A DNA stretch of 52,896 nt from Oligoflexales bacterium. Lineage in GTDB: Bacteria > Bdellovibrionota_B > Oligoflexia > Oligoflexales > JALZUQ01. The notes below the pieces were generated by a model. The model saw nothing but the letters and a program-made list of their open reading frames with translations, was not told the DNA's origin and searched no databases. Positions within the stretch are counted from its first letter, which is position 1. Every line of letters starts with the position of its first letter. The translations under genes were made by a program, and so were the position numbers. The stretch is taken from NCBI GenBank assembly GCA_023301465.1, contig JALZUQ010000062.1:1-52896 (forward strand). The letters are read 5' to 3'. Positions 1 through 12,771 of the stretch are shown here, piece after piece.

Positions 1-67
1 GTGACTTAATAAGTCTAGATGCTATTCAAACTTGGAATGTATTCGAAGGTATGATCTTTAATGAATA

Positions 68-144
68 TGGTGGGGCTAACAGAATTCGAATCTGTGACCT
101 CGTCGATGTCAACGACGCGCTCTAACCAACTGAGCTATAGCCCC
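68..144 (-). tRNA. tRNA-Val (anticodon GAC)
   Basis: The reverse strand folds as a full cloverleaf: 7-bp acceptor stem GGGGCTA/TAGCCCC, D stem GCTC/GAGC, anticodon stem CGTCG/CGACG around loop TTGACAT, and T stem ACAGA/TCTGT with loop TTCGAAT. The anticodon GAC reads valine GUC codons. The 3' CCA is encoded. It lies about 30 nt downstream of fusA on the same strand, so it may be read through from the str operon. No obvious promoter is visible in the short gap. Confidence 0.96.
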
Positions 145-173
145 CCTTAGGTGTATAATATACCCAAACATAA

Positions 174-2252
174 TCAAGAAAGTCCAGTAATCCTTGTGAG
201 AGTTGCTTGGTCTACTTGGTCATATTTTGCAAACTTCATGGAGTACGTGGCTTTACCCTGCGAGGAGCTACGAAGGCTTGTTGAATAACCAAACATCGAT
301 GCCAGCGGTGCTTGTGCACTGATACATTGCAGCCCAGATTTGAGCATAATGCCGCTTACTTTAGCTTTTCGTTGATTGAGGTCTGTCATAACACCAGAGA
401 CATAGTCTTCAGGAACTAGCACCTCGATATCCATAATTGGTTCTAATAATGAAGTTCCTACCTTTTGAATTGCTTTTCGTACACCATTAGCAGCTGCTAA
501 TCTAAAAGCAATATCATCACTAAACTCATCATCTGTCTCACCACCAAGTACCGTGACTTTTGTGTTGATGAGAGCAAAACCAGCAAGTGGCCCATACCCT
601 GATCCATCTTTTGCACCAGTTTCAATGCTTTGATGAAATTTTTTTGGAATCTGTTGCTCAGAAACTCTGACTTGAACTTTGTTTTCTATCTCTTCAGAAA
701 GCTCAACTTTCAGCCTTACTTCTGCAATCTGCTTTGACGCACCTTCACGCTCAAAACGTTCCGAAATTTCAGAAGTACCTTTGACTCTCTCTCTATAAGA
801 TACTTGTGGAGAACCAATATTTGCTTCGACTTTAAATTCTCTTTTAAGTCTATCCACCAAGATTGCTAGGTGAAGCTCTCCCATACCTGAAATAAGTTTT
901 TGACCTGTTTCCATATTCTCAGAAACTTTAAAAGTTGGGTCCTCTGCTTCGAGCCTTGCAAGAGCCTTATCAAGCTTTGTTGCGTCTGTGGTACTTTTTG
1001 GCTCTACCGCTTGAGAGATTACTGTTTCTGGGAAATCAAAACTTTCAAAACAAATAGCATTAGCACTATCACAAAGAGTATCCCCAGTTGCCACAAGTTT
1101 TGTACCTGCAACCGCAATAATATCTCCAGCAATTGCTTGTTGAATTTCTTCGCGTTGGTTTGCTTGCATGCGAAATATTTTTTGGATGCGTTCTTTTTTT
1201 CCTGTTCTAGCATTTAAAACAGAATCACCTACCTTCATGATTCCTGAATAAATTCTAGTAAAAGCAAGTTGCCCCACAAAAGGGTCTGTCGCTATCTTGA
1301 ATGAAATTGCAGAAAACGAATCGTCTTTTGTTCTTTTCCTAGATAGCTGCAACTCTGTTTTATGTGGATTAAACCCTTGGACATCTTCTAGATCCGCTGG
1401 TGAAGGAAGTAGTTTTAAAACAGCATCTAAAAGTGGTTGAACACCTTTGTTTTTAAAAGCAGAACCACAAAACACGGGAACTAAATCAAGTGCGATTGTT
1501 GCTTTTCTTGCTGCAGCCCAAAGTTCCTCAGAGCTCAACTCGACACCTTCTAAGTATTTTTCCATTAAAGACTCATCGTAATCCACAATGGCTTCAATGA
1601 GTTCTTCTCGTCGTTTTTTTACTTCATCTACAAGGTCAGCAGGAACCTCTTTTAATTCCGTCTCTGAGTCTTTTTCTGCATCTAGCGGCCAAGAATGGAA
1701 ATGCTGAGATATGAGGTCAATCATTCCTGTAAATTGATCTTCTTGCCCCACTGGAATTTGAAATGCGACGGCATTTGCTCCAAATTTTTCTTTGACGCTT
1801 TCTAGTGACGCCCAAAAATCCCCGCCTACTCGGTCGAGTTTATTAACAAAGCAAATACGTGGAACTTTAAATTTATCAGCTTGCCGCCAAACCGTTTCGG
1901 TTTGGGTTTCAACTCCGTGAACCCCGTCTAATACAGCAACCGCACCATCTAAAACTCTCAATGAACGTTCTACTTCTACGGTAAAGTCTACGTGACCGGG
2001 AGTATCAATAATATTGATACAATGGTTATCCCAGAAACAAGTAGTTGCAGCAGCGGTAATCGTAATACCACGCTCTTGTTCTTGAACCATCCAATCCATG
2101 GTTGCTGTTCCATCATGTACTTCGCCGATTTTATGAATCTTACCCGTATAATAAAGAATACGTTCTGTGGTCGTGGTTTTACCGGCATCAATATGGGCCA
2201 TTATCCCAATGTTTCTTAACTTAGAAATATCTACTGATTTTGATTTTGCCAT
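174..2252 (-). CDS. fusA: Elongation factor G
   Basis: Ribosomal translocase: GTP hydrolysis by this cytosolic factor drives tRNA-mRNA movement on the ribosome, and with RRF it helps recycle ribosomes. The GTPase motifs are clear: P-loop AHIDAGKTT at about residue 19, DTPGH, and NKLD. The later EF-G domains continue to a normal C-terminus. An in-frame start 14 codons upstream exists, but ATG at 2252 gives the usual N-terminus [20 protein letters not shown] and follows AGAGGA. The protein is then 692 aa, normal for EF-G. It is the last protein gene of the rpsL-rpsG-fusA cluster. Here tRNA-Val follows it, not the second tuf copy found in enterobacteria. Confidence 0.97.
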   Translation of the reverse strand: MAKSKSVDISKLRNIGIMAHIDAGKTTTTERILYYTGKIHKIGEVHDGTATMDWMVQEQERGITITAAATTCFWDNHCINIIDTPGHVDFTVEVERSLRVLDGAVAVLDGVHGVETQTETVWRQADKFKVPRICFVNKLDRVGGDFWASLESVKEKFGANAVAFQIPVGQEDQFTGMIDLISQHFHSWPLDAEKDSETELKEVPADLVDEVKKRREELIEAIVDYDESLMEKYLEGVELSSEELWAAARKATIALDLVPVFCGSAFKNKGVQPLLDAVLKLLPSPADLEDVQGFNPHKTELQLSRKRTKDDSFSAISFKIATDPFVGQLAFTRIYSGIMKVGDSVLNARTGKKERIQKIFRMQANQREEIQQAIAGDIIAVAGTKLVATGDTLCDSANAICFESFDFPETVISQAVEPKSTTDATKLDKALARLEAEDPTFKVSENMETGQKLISGMGELHLAILVDRLKREFKVEANIGSPQVSYRERVKGTSEISERFEREGASKQIAEVRLKVELSEEIENKVQVRVSEQQIPKKFHQSIETGAKDGSGYGPLAGFALINTKVTVLGGETDDEFSDDIAFRLAAANGVRKAIQKVGTSLLEPIMDIEVLVPEDYVSGVMTDLNQRKAKVSGIMLKSGLQCISAQAPLASMFGYSTSLRSSSQGKATYSMKFAKYDQVDQATLTRITGLS

Positions 2253-2350
2253 GGACCTGTATTCCTCTGAAACTAAAAAACCCGCTGCGGTCAAAAAGCC
2301 TTAAGCTTCTTTTCCTACTCGCGGGTAATAATAAATGATCTCGTTGGTGA

Positions 2351-2827
2351 CTACCAGCGAAAGTGAGCAAATGCCTTATTTGCTTCGGCCATTTTATGGA
2401 CGTCTTCTTTACGCTTGATTGCTCCACCACGGTTGTTGGCAGCATCTGTCAACTCAGCAGCTAAACGCTCACACATAGAATTTTTGTCAGTTCTTTTTCT
2501 TGCGAATTCAATCAACCAACGGATTGCCAATGCTTGACGTCTCTCTGGACGAACTTCGATTGGAACCTGATAGTTAGAACCACCAACACGACGGCTTTTT
2601 ACTTCTAGGACCGGTCTTGTATTCTCAAGTGCAGTTCTAAAAATTTCGATACCCTTTTTTTCAGTACTTTGCTTATCGATAATTGTAATTGCTTTATAGA
2701 ACTGAACTTCTGCAGCGGCTTTTTTGCCGTGCATCATCATACAGTTTACAAAACGACTTACAACTTCTTCGTTGTACTTTGGATCTGGTAAGATCACTCT
2801 TTTGGGGACTTCACGTCTTCTTGGCAT
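2351..2827 (-). CDS. rpsG: 30S ribosomal protein S7
   Basis: Small-subunit head protein that nucleates folding of the 3' domain of 16S rRNA and lines the E site. The N-terminus [19 protein letters not shown] and the central [19 protein letters not shown] segment are diagnostic of S7. At 158 aa it is the usual length. It lies between rpsL, 37 nt upstream, and fusA, about 100 nt downstream. In enterobacteria S7 represses its own operon by binding the rpsL-rpsG junction. Whether that applies here cannot be read from this short spacer. Confidence 0.97.
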   Translation of the reverse strand: MPRRREVPKRVILPDPKYNEEVVSRFVNCMMMHGKKAAAEVQFYKAITIIDKQSTEKKGIEIFRTALENTRPVLEVKSRRVGGSNYQVPIEVRPERRQALAIRWLIEFARKRTDKNSMCERLAAELTDAANNRGGAIKRKEDVHKMAEANKAFAHFRW

Positions 2828-2864
2828 TATTTATTCCTTATCGCTTCTTCGCTTGAAAATTTAT

Positions 2865-3242
2865 TTACTTAGAACTTGGCTTCTTCGCACCGTATTTACT
2901 ACGACCGCGACGACGCTTATCAACACCTAAACAATCCAGTGTTCCACGAACTACGTGATAACGAACACCCGGAAGATCCTTTACTTTACCACCACGAACT
3001 AAAACAACACTGTGTTCTTGTAAGTTGTGACCTTCACCACCAATGTAAGAGTTAACTTCCATGCCGTTAGACAAACGAACACGTGCTACTTTACGAAGTG
3101 CTGAGTTTGGTTTTTTTGGAGTTCTTGTCTCTACTCTGACGCAAACGCCACGCTTAGATGGGCAACTCGCAAGTGCGGGTGAATTGGATTTTTTCTTTTG
3201 GGTATGTCTACCCTTATTTATAATCTGATTAATCGTTGGCAT
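2865..3242 (-). CDS. rpsL: 30S ribosomal protein S12
   Basis: Decoding-centre protein of the small subunit, the classical streptomycin-resistance locus. The N-terminus [12 protein letters not shown], the [20 protein letters not shown] loop and the [13 protein letters not shown] segment match S12. The conserved lysines of those two loops (K43 and K88 regions in E. coli numbering) are present, so no resistance substitution is visible there. It is 125 aa, normal. The spacer from rpoC is only 75 nt with no clear terminator, so rpoBC and the str genes are probably co-transcribed. Confidence 0.97.
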   Translation of the reverse strand: MPTINQIINKGRHTQKKKSNSPALASCPSKRGVCVRVETRTPKKPNSALRKVARVRLSNGMEVNSYIGGEGHNLQEHSVVLVRGGKVKDLPGVRYHVVRGTLDCLGVDKRRRGRSKYGAKKPSSK

Positions 3243-3317
3243 TTGTCTTCCTATAACTCCAAATCGAACTCATTGATTACCAAAAATCGCTGGAAAATGC
3301 CAACGATCAAGGCCCTT

Positions 3318-6300
3318 TTATATGTTTATACTTTCAGCTTTTCCACCAAAATCGGGCGTATCCAGCACATGGGACTCTAACTCCCTGTAATGTATACAAC
3401 CTGTACCTGCTGGCACCAATCGACCCATGATTACGTTTTCTTTAAGTCCGCGTAAATGATCGACTTTTGAGTTAACTGCTGCTTCTGTAAGAACTTTTGT
3501 AGTCTCTTGGAATGACGCTGCAGAAATAAAGCTTTCTGTTGAGAGTGATGCTTTTGTAATACCAAGTAATACTGGCTCAAAAGTAGCACCTCTTAAGTCT
3601 CTGCTCTCAAGGCGTTTATTCTCTTCTAGAACCTCAAACTTATCTACTTGATCAGCAGGCAAGAACCTTGTGTCTCCACAATCAACGATTCTCACACGAC
3701 GAATCATTTGACGCACGATAACTTCAATATGTTTATCATCAATTTTTACACCCTGAAGCCTATAAACTTTTTGGATTTCATCGACGATATATTTTGCAAG
3801 TGCCTTCATTCCAAGCACAGCCAAAATATCGTGTGGGCTTGGAGATCCATCTACAAGGTAATCACCTTTACGGATATAATCACCTTCAGTGACAACAATG
3901 TGACTCCCTCTTGAAATCAAGAATTCACTTGCATCACCATCATCAGCAGTAATGATAACTTTACGTTTACCTTTTGAGTCAGCTCCAAAAGAAATCGTTC
4001 CTTCACGGTCTGCCATAACAGCAGCATCTTTTGGTTTACGTGCTTCAAAAAGCTCAGCAACACGTGGTAGACCACCGGTAATATCACGGGTTTTTGATGC
4101 TTCACGAGGAATCTTAGCAAGAACATCACCGGCTTTGATTGGCTCACCATTGTTCGCCTGAATCTGCGCTCCAGCTGGAAGTGTGTAACGTGCAGACTTC
4201 ACGCCACTGATATTGACACACTCACCTTTTGAGTCATGAATTTCAATACGTGGTTTTAGTTCTGTTGTTCTAAAATCCGTTACAACTTTACGTGTTAAGA
4301 AAGTCGTTTCGTCTACTTTTTCCTCGATAGACTGACCTTCTACTAGATCTTGATAAACCGTAGTTCCATCTACTTCTGCAATGATGGAAACCGCAAATGG
4401 GTCCCATTGTGAAATTGGCTGACCAGCTTCTAACTGCTGTCCATCCTCTTCTAACAATAAGATAGAACCATAAGTAATCGGGTATGTATCAAGGACTTTT
4501 TTCGTTGGCCCAATGATCTCGATTTCTGCATTACGGCTTAAAACTGTTTTTTTACCGTCTCTGTTTACAACCGTTGTAAGGTTTTTAAATTTTGCAACAC
4601 CCGTAAACTGAGAAACTAAACTACTCGTTTCAACTTTGTGAGTTACTGTTCCACCAAAGTGGAATGTACGCATCGTCAACTGAGTACCCGGCTCACCAAT
4701 TGACTGAGCAGCGATAACACCAATTGCTTCACCAACGTTTACAAGGTTGTTTGTTCCAAGGTCTTTTCCGTAACATTTTGCACAAATTCCACGACGAACT
4801 TCACAAGTAAGTGGGGAACGAACGGCGATAATCTCAAGACCAACCTCGTCAATCTTTTTAGCATATGCATCAGTGATCACTTCGCTACGACGAATAATGA
4901 CATCGTTTGTTGCAGGATCAATAATATCTTCTGCAGCAACACGTCCGTTTGCAACAACTCCAAGAGTTTCTTTGACTTCACCACCATCACGAAGCGCCGT
5001 AATGTTAATACTGTCTTTTGCATCACAATCATCAATGCCAACAATACTATCTTGGGCAACATCTACGAGACGTCTTGTCAGGTAACCAGAACTTGCAGTT
5101 TTCAATGCTGTATCGGCTAGACCCTTACGAGCACCGTGAGTTGAGGTAAAGTATTGAAGTACTGTTAGTCCTTCACGGAAGTTTGAGGTAATCGGTGTTT
5201 CAATAATTTCACCAGATGGCTTTGCCATCAAACCACGCATTGCGGCAAGCTGACGAATCTGCTGACTAGAACCCCTCGCACCAGAATCTGCCATCATATA
5301 AATTGAGTTCCAACTTGGTACGGTAACTTCTTCACCTTTGTGGTTGGTTGCTGTGGTGTTGGCAATGTTTGCCATCATCTCTCCTGAAATACTTTCAGTA
5401 ACCTTCGCCCAGACGTCAATTACTTTATTGTATCTCTCACCTTCGGTAAGAAGACCTTCAGAGTATTGCTCTTTAATAACTTTAACTTCTTCATATGCTT
5501 TATCCAAGATACCTTGCTTCGTATCCGGGATAACCATGTCACCCATGCAAATACTAATACCTGATTTTGTTGCATATCTATAACCAATCGAACGAAGAGC
5601 ATCCGCAAGAAGCACAGTACTCTTTGGACCACTGTATTTAAACGTATCGGAAACTAAGCTAGCTAAATCTTTTTTAGCTAATGTTCGGTTATATAAATCA
5701 AATGGAACTTCCGGAGGTACTACTTCTGTTAAGATAGCACGCCCTACTGTTGTTTCTACTTTTTCGCCGTTAATCACTACTGTGATTGGAGCTTGTAAGC
5801 CAACTGCATCATGATCGTATGCTGCACGGACTTCAGCAAGAGAACCAAACTTACGTCCAGCACCCGTATCTTCTACGTTTTCACGAGTTAAGTAGTAACA
5901 TCCCAAAACGATATCTTGAGAAGGAACAATCACCGGGCTACCAGAAGCAGGGCTTAAGATATTATTGGTAGACATCATCAAAACACGAGCTTCCATCTGT
6001 GCTTCCACAGAAAGAGGAACGTGAACGGCCATCTGATCACCGTCAAAATCGGCATTGAATGCAAAACATACTAACGGGTGAAGCCTAATCGCTTTACCTT
6101 CAATAAGCACCGGTTCGAAAGCTTGAATACCCAGACGGTGAAGAGTTGGTGCACGGTTTAACATGATCGGATGCTCTCTTGTTACAGCATCAAGGACGTC
6201 CCATACCTCTGGGCGTTCTTTTTCTACAAGTTTTTTTGCACTTTTAATTGTAGAGACAATTCCTTGCTCTTCTAGTTTGTTGTAAAGAAATGGCTTGAAC

Positions 6301-7439
6301 AGCTCAATTGCCATTTTCTTTGGAAGACCACATTGGTGTAGTTTAAGTTGTGGACCCACAACAATAACACTACGACCAGAGTAATCAACACGCTTACCAA
6401 GTAAGTTTTGTCTGAAACGACCTTGCTTACCTTTTAGCATATCAGAAAGTGATCTTAATGGACGCTTATTTGGCCCAGTAAAAATTTTACCTCGACGACC
6501 GTTATCAAAAAGAGCATCGACAGATTCTTGAAGCATACGCTTTTCGTTTCTGACGATAATGCTTGGAGCATTAAGCTCAACAAGTCTTAAAAGACGGTTA
6601 TTACGGTTAATCACACGGCGATAAAGATCATTTAAATCCGAAGTTGCAAACCTTCCACCATCAAGTGGAACAAGAGGTCTTAAATCAGGAGGTAAAACCG
6701 GGATAACATTTAACATCATCCAAGATGGTCTTGCGTCACTATTGTTGAACGCTTCAATAACTCTTAGTCGTTTTTGAATTTTTTTACGTGCAGCTTCAGA
6801 AGTTGCAGCCGCTAATGCTGGACGTAACTGATCCGCAAGATCAGCAACATCAATGTTTTGAAGGAGCTCTAAAACCGCTTCAGCACCAACACCAACTCTA
6901 AAAGCACCGTTTCCAAGCTCTTGCAGCATTCGATCATGATCTTCTTCTGAGATAACCTGACCTTGAGTTAATTTTGTAACGTCTTCGTTTCCTGCATCCA
7001 AAACAATATAAGCTTCAGAATAAAGAATACGCTCAATATCTTTGAGAGTAATATCAAGGATGGCACCAATACGCGAAGGCAGTGATTTTAAAAACCAAAT
7101 ATGAGCTACTGGAGCTGCAAGGTTGATGTGACCTAGTCTTTCACGGCGTACTTTTGAAGAAATAACTTCTACACCACATTTGTCACAAACAATCCCACGA
7201 TGCTTCATTCTTTTGTACTTACCGCAAATACATTCGTAGTCACGAACCGGTCCAAAAATCTTTGCACAAAATAAACCATCACGTTCTGGCTTGAAAGTTC
7301 GGTAGTTGATGGTTTCTGGTTTTTTAACCTCACCATAAGACCAACTCCTGATTCTTTCAGGCGAAGCGAGCGAAACCTTAACGGCACTAAAATTTAGTGG
7401 GTCAGATTGCTTATCAAAAAAATTCGTAAAATCTCTCAA
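3318..7439 (-). CDS. rpoC: RNA polymerase beta' subunit
   Basis: Catalytic subunit of RNA polymerase. The N-terminal zinc ribbon ([20 protein letters not shown]) is at about residues 70-90. The metal-binding NADFDGDQM motif, which holds the active-site magnesium, is near residue 463. The second zinc site is [13 protein letters not shown]. The protein is 1373 aa, close to the 1380-1410 typical of proteobacteria, with no sign of large lineage-specific insertions. It starts 33 nt after the rpoB stop, the normal rpoBC arrangement. Confidence 0.98.
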   Translation of the reverse strand: MRDFTNFFDKQSDPLNFSAVKVSLASPERIRSWSYGEVKKPETINYRTFKPERDGLFCAKIFGPVRDYECICGKYKRMKHRGIVCDKCGVEVISSKVRRERLGHINLAAPVAHIWFLKSLPSRIGAILDITLKDIERILYSEAYIVLDAGNEDVTKLTQGQVISEEDHDRMLQELGNGAFRVGVGAEAVLELLQNIDVADLADQLRPALAAATSEAARKKIQKRLRVIEAFNNSDARPSWMMLNVIPVLPPDLRPLVPLDGGRFATSDLNDLYRRVINRNNRLLRLVELNAPSIIVRNEKRMLQESVDALFDNGRRGKIFTGPNKRPLRSLSDMLKGKQGRFRQNLLGKRVDYSGRSVIVVGPQLKLHQCGLPKKMAIELFKPFLYNKLEEQGIVSTIKSAKKLVEKERPEVWDVLDAVTREHPIMLNRAPTLHRLGIQAFEPVLIEGKAIRLHPLVCFAFNADFDGDQMAVHVPLSVEAQMEARVLMMSTNNILSPASGSPVIVPSQDIVLGCYYLTRENVEDTGAGRKFGSLAEVRAAYDHDAVGLQAPITVVINGEKVETTVGRAILTEVVPPEVPFDLYNRTLAKKDLASLVSDTFKYSGPKSTVLLADALRSIGYRYATKSGISICMGDMVIPDTKQGILDKAYEEVKVIKEQYSEGLLTEGERYNKVIDVWAKVTESISGEMMANIANTTATNHKGEEVTVPSWNSIYMMADSGARGSSQQIRQLAAMRGLMAKPSGEIIETPITSNFREGLTVLQYFTSTHGARKGLADTALKTASSGYLTRRLVDVAQDSIVGIDDCDAKDSINITALRDGGEVKETLGVVANGRVAAEDIIDPATNDVIIRRSEVITDAYAKKIDEVGLEIIAVRSPLTCEVRRGICAKCYGKDLGTNNLVNVGEAIGVIAAQSIGEPGTQLTMRTFHFGGTVTHKVETSSLVSQFTGVAKFKNLTTVVNRDGKKTVLSRNAEIEIIGPTKKVLDTYPITYGSILLLEEDGQQLEAGQPISQWDPFAVSIIAEVDGTTVYQDLVEGQSIEEKVDETTFLTRKVVTDFRTTELKPRIEIHDSKGECVNISGVKSARYTLPAGAQIQANNGEPIKAGDVLAKIPREASKTRDITGGLPRVAELFEARKPKDAAVMADREGTISFGADSKGKRKVIITADDGDASEFLISRGSHIVVTEGDYIRKGDYLVDGSPSPHDILAVLGMKALAKYIVDEIQKVYRLQGVKIDDKHIEVIVRQMIRRVRIVDCGDTRFLPADQVDKFEVLEENKRLESRDLRGATFEPVLLGITKASLSTESFISAASFQETTKVLTEAAVNSKVDHLRGLKENVIMGRLVPAGTGCIHYRELESHVLDTPDFGGKAESINI

Positions 7440-7472
7440 GATTAACCTCGTCTTCTAAAATCTAAAAGTTGT

Positions 7473-10400
7473 CTAAACCATATCCAATGCATCATCTAAG
7501 TCTTCATCACCCTGCTTGAGCATGCTGATATCCAACCCTAGACTCTGTAATTCTTTTACCAAAACGTTGAAACTCTCAGGAACACCCGGGTTCATCTTGT
7601 TTTGACCTTTAACAATTGACTCGTACATTCTTGTACGGCCCATGACATCATCTGACTTCACGGTTAGGAATTCTTGTAGACAGTGTGCTGCACCGTAAGC
7701 TTCAAGAGCCCAAACTTCCATCTCTCCAAGTCTCTGACCACCAAATTGTGCTTTACCACCAAGAGGTTGTTGAGTCACAAGTGAGTATGGCCCGATTGAA
7801 CGAGCGTGAATTTTTTCGTCTACCAAGTGATGAAGCTTAAGAATGTACATGACACCAACGGTGACATTATTATCAAACTTATTACCTGAACGACCATCAA
7901 ACAACGTTGACTGTCCATTTGCGTCACGGTCACTTAGTTGAAGGTATCTAGCAATATCTGATTCTTTGGCACCATCAAATACAGGGTTTGCAAAATGAAC
8001 ACCCTCTTTATACTTAGACATAAAACTATTTAGTTCATCGTCACTCGCCTTACGAACAAAGCTTTTGACATCTTCACGATCATCGAAGACTTCAACGATT
8101 GTGTTTTCTAATGCACTACGGTCGTTTTCTTCAAGAAGGTCAGTGATTTTTTCACCAAGTCCTTTTGCTGCCCAACCAAGATGAGTTTCTAGAATCTGAC
8201 CAACGTTCATACGTGACGGAACACCAAGAGGGTTCAAGACAACATCAACTGGACGTCCATCTGCAAGGAACGGCATATCTTCTTCTGGAAGAATTCTTGA
8301 AACAACACCTTTGTTACCGTGACGGCCGGCCATTTTATCACCGACTTGAATTTTACGTTTGATAGCAACATAAAGTTTCACCATCTTAATCACGCCTGGA
8401 GGAAGCTCATCGCCTTTTTTGACTTTTTTGATTTGCTCGTCCGTGATGTAACGAACCGTTGTGATTTTTTCTTTCATGTTTGCAACACATTTTTTGAATG
8501 TGTCAGCAGCTGACGCGTTATTTAAAACAATTCGGTCCCACTGTTTAAACTCAACTGAATTTAATGCGTCGTAAGTTACCTTGTCGTCTTTAAATGCCAT
8601 GTCACCTGACTCAGGATTAATAACATCATTTGTAACCGTTGCATCTTTTGCAATTTTTACAAGTTTACCTGCAGCAGAATCTTTAATAATACGAATTCTA
8701 TCTGCTTCATCTTTTTTAAGGTTCTCGATTTCTTGCTCTTCGATTTGCAAGCTTCGAACATCTTTTTCGGTACCTTCACGAGCAAAAACCTTTGCACCAA
8801 TAACCGTACCAACAACTCCCGGCGGAACACGAAGACTGGTATCTCTTACATCACCAGCTTTTTCACCAAAGATTGCTCTCAAAAGTTTTTCTTCTGGAGT
8901 TAACTGAGTTTCACCTTTTGGAGTGATTTTACCTACTAGCAAATCACCAGGCACTACTTCAGCACCTACTCGGATAATACCAGCATCATCTAGGTTATTG
9001 AGAGCCTCTTCACCAACATTTGGAATATCAGCTGTAATCTCTTCTGAACCTAGTTTCGTATCTCTAGAAATACACTCAAACTCTTGAATGTGAACACTTG
9101 TATAAATATCATCTTTTACAAGGCGTTCTGAAAGCAGGATGGAGTCCTCAAAGTTGTAACCACCCCACGGCATAAATGCCACAACTGGGTTTTGACCAAG
9201 AGCTAACTCACCCATTTCTGTTGCAAAACCATCGGCAATCACATCACCTTGTTTTACTTTTTCGCCTTTCACAACGATTGGCTTTTGGTTGATACATGTA
9301 TCAACATTTGATCTTTTGTATTTTTGTAGCTTGTAGATGTCTACGTCACTACCAACTTCTGTTAAGTTTGCCTCATCATCCGTATCCGCTTTGACAACAA
9401 TACGGTCTGCATCTACAGAAAAAACGACACCGTCACGCTTCACAACGATACCAGCACCAGAATCTCTTGCGACAATCTTCTCAACACCCGTTCCAACAAG
9501 TGGAGCACGAGTCTTTAAAAGTGGGACAGCTTGACGTTGCATGTTCGAGCCCATAAGCGCCCGGTTTGCATCATCGTTTTGTAGGAAAGGAATCAATGAT
9601 GCAGCTACAGAAACCAACTGGTTACTTGCAACATCTTTTAAGTCTGCTTCTTCACCACGAACTGTTTCTGCTTCACCTTTACGTCTTGCAGCAACAAGGT
9701 CATCATTTTTTGAGGTCTCTTTATCAAAAGAAGCTTGAGCAACAACATGGTCAGCGTGCTCTTCTGTCGCAGAGTAGTATTTTACTTTACCCGAATTAAT
9801 TTCTTGGTAAGGAGTTTCGATAAAGCCATAAGTATTTACTCTTGCAAATGAAGCAAGTGAAGAAATCAAACCAATATTTGGACCTTCAGGTGTTTCAATT
9901 GGACAGATTCTACCGTAGTGAGTTGGGTGAACGTCACGAACTTCAAAACCAGCTCTTTCACGAGAAAGACCGCCCGGCCCAAGTGCCGATAAACGTCTTT
10001 TGTGAGTTACTTCAGATAGTGGGTTTGTTTGATCCATAAACTGACTAAGCTGAGAACTTCCAAAGAATTCTTTAACAACTGCTGAAGCAGGCTTATTGTT
10101 AATAAAATCATGTGGAAGCAATGTATCAGCATCTTGTAATTGCAGTCTCTCACGAATTGCTCTTTCAATTCTTAATAAACCAATACGATATTGGTTCTCA
10201 AGCAATTCACCTACAGCACGCACACGTCTGTTGCCTAGGTTATCAATATCATCAATATCGCCCGTACCAGACTTTAGGTTCAAAATAGTTTTAACTGTTT
10301 TTAAGATATCGTCTTTTGTTAAAACACGCTTTTCTAGAGGTACATCAACGCCTAGTCTTTCGTTTAACTTCATACGACCAACCGTACTTAAGTCGTAACG

Positions 10401-11597
10401 GTCCGGGTTAAAAAACAAATTCTCAAACAATAGGTTTGCAGCTTCAATCGTCGGTGGATCACCGGGTCTTTGACGCTTATAGATCTCGAGAACAGCCTCT
10501 TCTTGAGATAATATTTTATCATTAAGCAGGGTATTTCTAAGTGAAACATCTACGTTAATTCCATCAATAAAAAGAATTGGGAATTTTTTGATTCCAGCTT
10601 CGAAAAGCTTTTCGATTTCTTCTTCAGTAAGTTCAGTGTTTGTTGGGATCACCAACTCGTCACCTTTAAAGATATCTTCAGCAACAATTTTACCAATTAA
10701 GTTTGCTGGTTCTAGCTCTAAGTATTCAATACCAGAACTTTGGATTTGCTTGATCACGCCCATTGAAATGCGGCGGCCTCTTTTTACGAGGACTTTTCCG
10801 GAAGAAGGATCAATTAAATCTGCTGTAGCACGCTGACCACGCAATAGATCAAAATCAAGTTTCTTACGGAATTTCCCATCATCTACGAAGATGGTTTCTT
10901 TTTTGTAGTAGTAGTCTAGAAGGTCTTGATCAGAATAACCAAGAGCTCTTAGAACAATCGTTGCATGCATTTTACGTCGGCGGTCGATACGGACATAAAG
11001 AATGTCTTTTGTATCGTATTCAAAATCTAGCCAAGACCCACGATAAGGAATCACACGTGCAGAAAATAGTAGTTTTCCAGATGTAGAATTTTTGCCTTTA
11101 TCATGATCGAAAAACACACCTGCAGAACGGTGTAATTGAGAAACAATCACACGCTCAGTACCATTTACAATAAAAGTACCGTTTTCAGTCATTAATGGGA
11201 GTTCGCCAAAGTAGACTTCTTGTTCTTTCACGTCGCGGATTGTCTTTACACCGGACTCTTTGTCATTATCCCAAATCACAAGTCTCACAACGACTTTAAG
11301 AGGAGCCGCAAAACTCATCCCACGCTGACGACAAGCATCAACATCGTACTTTGGGTCTTCAAATGAATAAGAAACAAATTCAACAGAAGCAGTATCTGCA
11401 AAATCATGAACCGGAAAGACCGAGTTAAATACTTGTTGTAGTCCAGTTTCCTCACGCTTATCTGGGTGTACGTCCATTTGCAAAAAACGTCTGTAACTAT
11501 TTTTTTGCACTTCAATCAAATACGGAATTTCGATTGCTTGAGGAATGGAAGTAAAAGTTTTACGAGGTCTCGCAAAACTTGAATTTAATGTGGTCAT
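7473..11597 (-). CDS. rpoB: RNA polymerase beta subunit
   Basis: Second-largest RNA polymerase subunit. The rifampicin-binding region [20 protein letters not shown] (about residue 517) is intact and carries the common T at the E. coli N518 position. Conserved blocks [32 protein letters not shown] and [20 protein letters not shown] are all present. The protein is 1374 aa, of proteobacterial size. The gap to rplL upstream is 209 nt and holds a hairpin. rpoC follows directly. Confidence 0.98.
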   Translation of the reverse strand: MTTLNSSFARPRKTFTSIPQAIEIPYLIEVQKNSYRRFLQMDVHPDKREETGLQQVFNSVFPVHDFADTASVEFVSYSFEDPKYDVDACRQRGMSFAAPLKVVVRLVIWDNDKESGVKTIRDVKEQEVYFGELPLMTENGTFIVNGTERVIVSQLHRSAGVFFDHDKGKNSTSGKLLFSARVIPYRGSWLDFEYDTKDILYVRIDRRRKMHATIVLRALGYSDQDLLDYYYKKETIFVDDGKFRKKLDFDLLRGQRATADLIDPSSGKVLVKRGRRISMGVIKQIQSSGIEYLELEPANLIGKIVAEDIFKGDELVIPTNTELTEEEIEKLFEAGIKKFPILFIDGINVDVSLRNTLLNDKILSQEEAVLEIYKRQRPGDPPTIEAANLLFENLFFNPDRYDLSTVGRMKLNERLGVDVPLEKRVLTKDDILKTVKTILNLKSGTGDIDDIDNLGNRRVRAVGELLENQYRIGLLRIERAIRERLQLQDADTLLPHDFINNKPASAVVKEFFGSSQLSQFMDQTNPLSEVTHKRRLSALGPGGLSRERAGFEVRDVHPTHYGRICPIETPEGPNIGLISSLASFARVNTYGFIETPYQEINSGKVKYYSATEEHADHVVAQASFDKETSKNDDLVAARRKGEAETVRGEEADLKDVASNQLVSVAASLIPFLQNDDANRALMGSNMQRQAVPLLKTRAPLVGTGVEKIVARDSGAGIVVKRDGVVFSVDADRIVVKADTDDEANLTEVGSDVDIYKLQKYKRSNVDTCINQKPIVVKGEKVKQGDVIADGFATEMGELALGQNPVVAFMPWGGYNFEDSILLSERLVKDDIYTSVHIQEFECISRDTKLGSEEITADIPNVGEEALNNLDDAGIIRVGAEVVPGDLLVGKITPKGETQLTPEEKLLRAIFGEKAGDVRDTSLRVPPGVVGTVIGAKVFAREGTEKDVRSLQIEEQEIENLKKDEADRIRIIKDSAAGKLVKIAKDATVTNDVINPESGDMAFKDDKVTYDALNSVEFKQWDRIVLNNASAADTFKKCVANMKEKITTVRYITDEQIKKVKKGDELPPGVIKMVKLYVAIKRKIQVGDKMAGRHGNKGVVSRILPEEDMPFLADGRPVDVVLNPLGVPSRMNVGQILETHLGWAAKGLGEKITDLLEENDRSALENTIVEVFDDREDVKSFVRKASDDELNSFMSKYKEGVHFANPVFDGAKESDIARYLQLSDRDANGQSTLFDGRSGNKFDNNVTVGVMYILKLHHLVDEKIHARSIGPYSLVTQQPLGGKAQFGGQRLGEMEVWALEAYGAAHCLQEFLTVKSDDVMGRTRMYESIVKGQNKMNPGVPESFNVLVKELQSLGLDISMLKQGDEDLDDALDMV

Positions 11598-11642
11598 GAT
11601 GGCTCCGCCGCAAAAAACTTCAAAGCACGAAAAGCCCGCTCA

Positions 11643-11668
11643 GTAATGGCATTTGCGTTTACCATTAC
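11643..11668 (-). promoter_or_regulatory. Hairpin in the rplL-rpoB spacer
   Basis: A perfect 7-bp inverted repeat (GTAATGG ... CCATTAC) with a 12-nt loop lies in the 209-nt space between rplL and rpoB. No U-tract follows it, so it does not look like a classical terminator. In E. coli the same interval contains an RNase III processing site and an attenuator that set the L7/L12-to-beta ratio. By analogy this hairpin may be a processing or attenuation element. The hairpin is seen in the sequence; its role is inference. Confidence 0.4.
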
Positions 11669-11806
11669 CGCAGGACTAATCGTCATAAAATGTAAAGACA
11701 ATGAGATTTCAATACTTACGCTCGTTGATAATTACGGAATTGCAATATGTAGCAATCCACAGCACTTGACAAGTTATACCCAATAACTGCACAAGATGTA
11801 AACAAC

Positions 11807-12184
11807 TTACTTAAGCTCAACCTCAGCACCCGCTTTAACCAAAGCTTCTTTTACTTTTTCAGCTTCTTCTTTTGGGATATCTTCTTTTACGTTCTTAGGT
11901 GCACCTTCAACCAAGTCTTTTGCTTCTTTTAAGCCAAGACCAGTGATTGCACGAACTTCTTTAATTACGTTGATTTTCTTTGCACCAGCTGCTTTTAGAA
12001 CAACTGTAAATTCAGTTTGCTCTTCTACTGCTGCACCACCAGCTGCACCACCAGCTGCCATCATAGCAACAGGAGCCGCGGCACTGACGCCAAACTTGTC
12101 CTCTAATTCTGTTACTAACTCAGCTGCTTCGAGCAAAGTTAAGTTTTCTAAGAACTCAACAACTTGGTCTTTTGTTACTGCCAT
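11807..12184 (-). CDS. rplL: 50S ribosomal protein L7/L12
   Basis: Stalk protein that recruits translational GTPases such as EF-G and EF-Tu. The N-terminal dimerisation region is followed by an alanine/glycine-rich hinge at about residues 38-55, then the C-terminal domain with [21 protein letters not shown] and a final KAGAEVELK. At 125 aa it is normal. It sits directly after rplJ, its ribosomal anchor. Confidence 0.97.
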   Translation of the reverse strand: MAVTKDQVVEFLENLTLLEAAELVTELEDKFGVSAAAPVAMMAAGGAAGGAAVEEQTEFTVVLKAAGAKKINVIKEVRAITGLGLKEAKDLVEGAPKNVKEDIPKEEAEKVKEALVKAGAEVELK

Positions 12185-12233
12185 CTCTCGATTCTCCTTT
12201 AATAAACTCTAAAAATATTCTCAAACGTTACTG

Positions 12234-12764
12234 TTATGCAGACTTTTTATCCTTTATGGCACCAAGAACCTGAACAAGGTTTCTTGAAACACCAGAAAGT
12301 ACCGTGACCAACCCACGCGATGGAGATGCAATCGAGCCAACGATTTTTGCAAGCAACTCTTCACGACTTGGAAGATCAGAAATAGCCTTGAGCTCATCAA
12401 GACTAACAACACTCTTATCAATAACTCCACCAGTGACTTCAAAGGCATCGTTATCTTTTTCAAACTTCAAAACTGCTTTTGCAACTTGAGCGATATCGCC
12501 TTTTACAAAAACAACTCCTACTGGACCTTTTAGATGCTCAGAAAGATCACCAAACTCTTTGGCCTCATCTTCTAGAGCTTTTTTTGCAACACGGTTTTTG
12601 ATGACCTTAAAAGTCGAATCCATTTCACGAAGAGATCTTCTTAGATCCGTCAACTGTGTCATGGTTAAACCACTGTAGTTTGCGATAATCGCAGAATCTA
12701 CTTCACTGAACTTTTCAGCAAAGTCTTTTCTTAACTCATGTTTTTTTGCTTTTGAAATTGCCAT
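12234..12764 (-). CDS. rplJ: 50S ribosomal protein L10
   Basis: Base of the L7/L12 stalk; it binds 23S rRNA with L11 and carries the L12 dimers. The segment HELRKDFAEKFSEVDSAIIANYSGLT near the N-terminus and FKVIKNRVAKKAL are typical of L10, and the C-terminal helix for L12 binding is present. It is 176 aa, normal. The rplA stop is only 7 nt upstream, so the long L10-binding leader known from other bacteria cannot lie in that spacer. AGGT in the spacer is the only visible ribosome-binding signal. Confidence 0.96.
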   Translation of the reverse strand: MAISKAKKHELRKDFAEKFSEVDSAIIANYSGLTMTQLTDLRRSLREMDSTFKVIKNRVAKKALEDEAKEFGDLSEHLKGPVGVVFVKGDIAQVAKAVLKFEKDNDAFEVTGGVIDKSVVSLDELKAISDLPSREELLAKIVGSIASPSRGLVTVLSGVSRNLVQVLGAIKDKKSA

Positions 12765-12771
12765 TTGTTAC

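Noticed and set aside
8581-8907. Long antisense ORFs inside rpoB, rpoC and fusA
   Set aside because: They are shadows of strongly conserved genes, with no ribosome-binding sites or recognisable domains.
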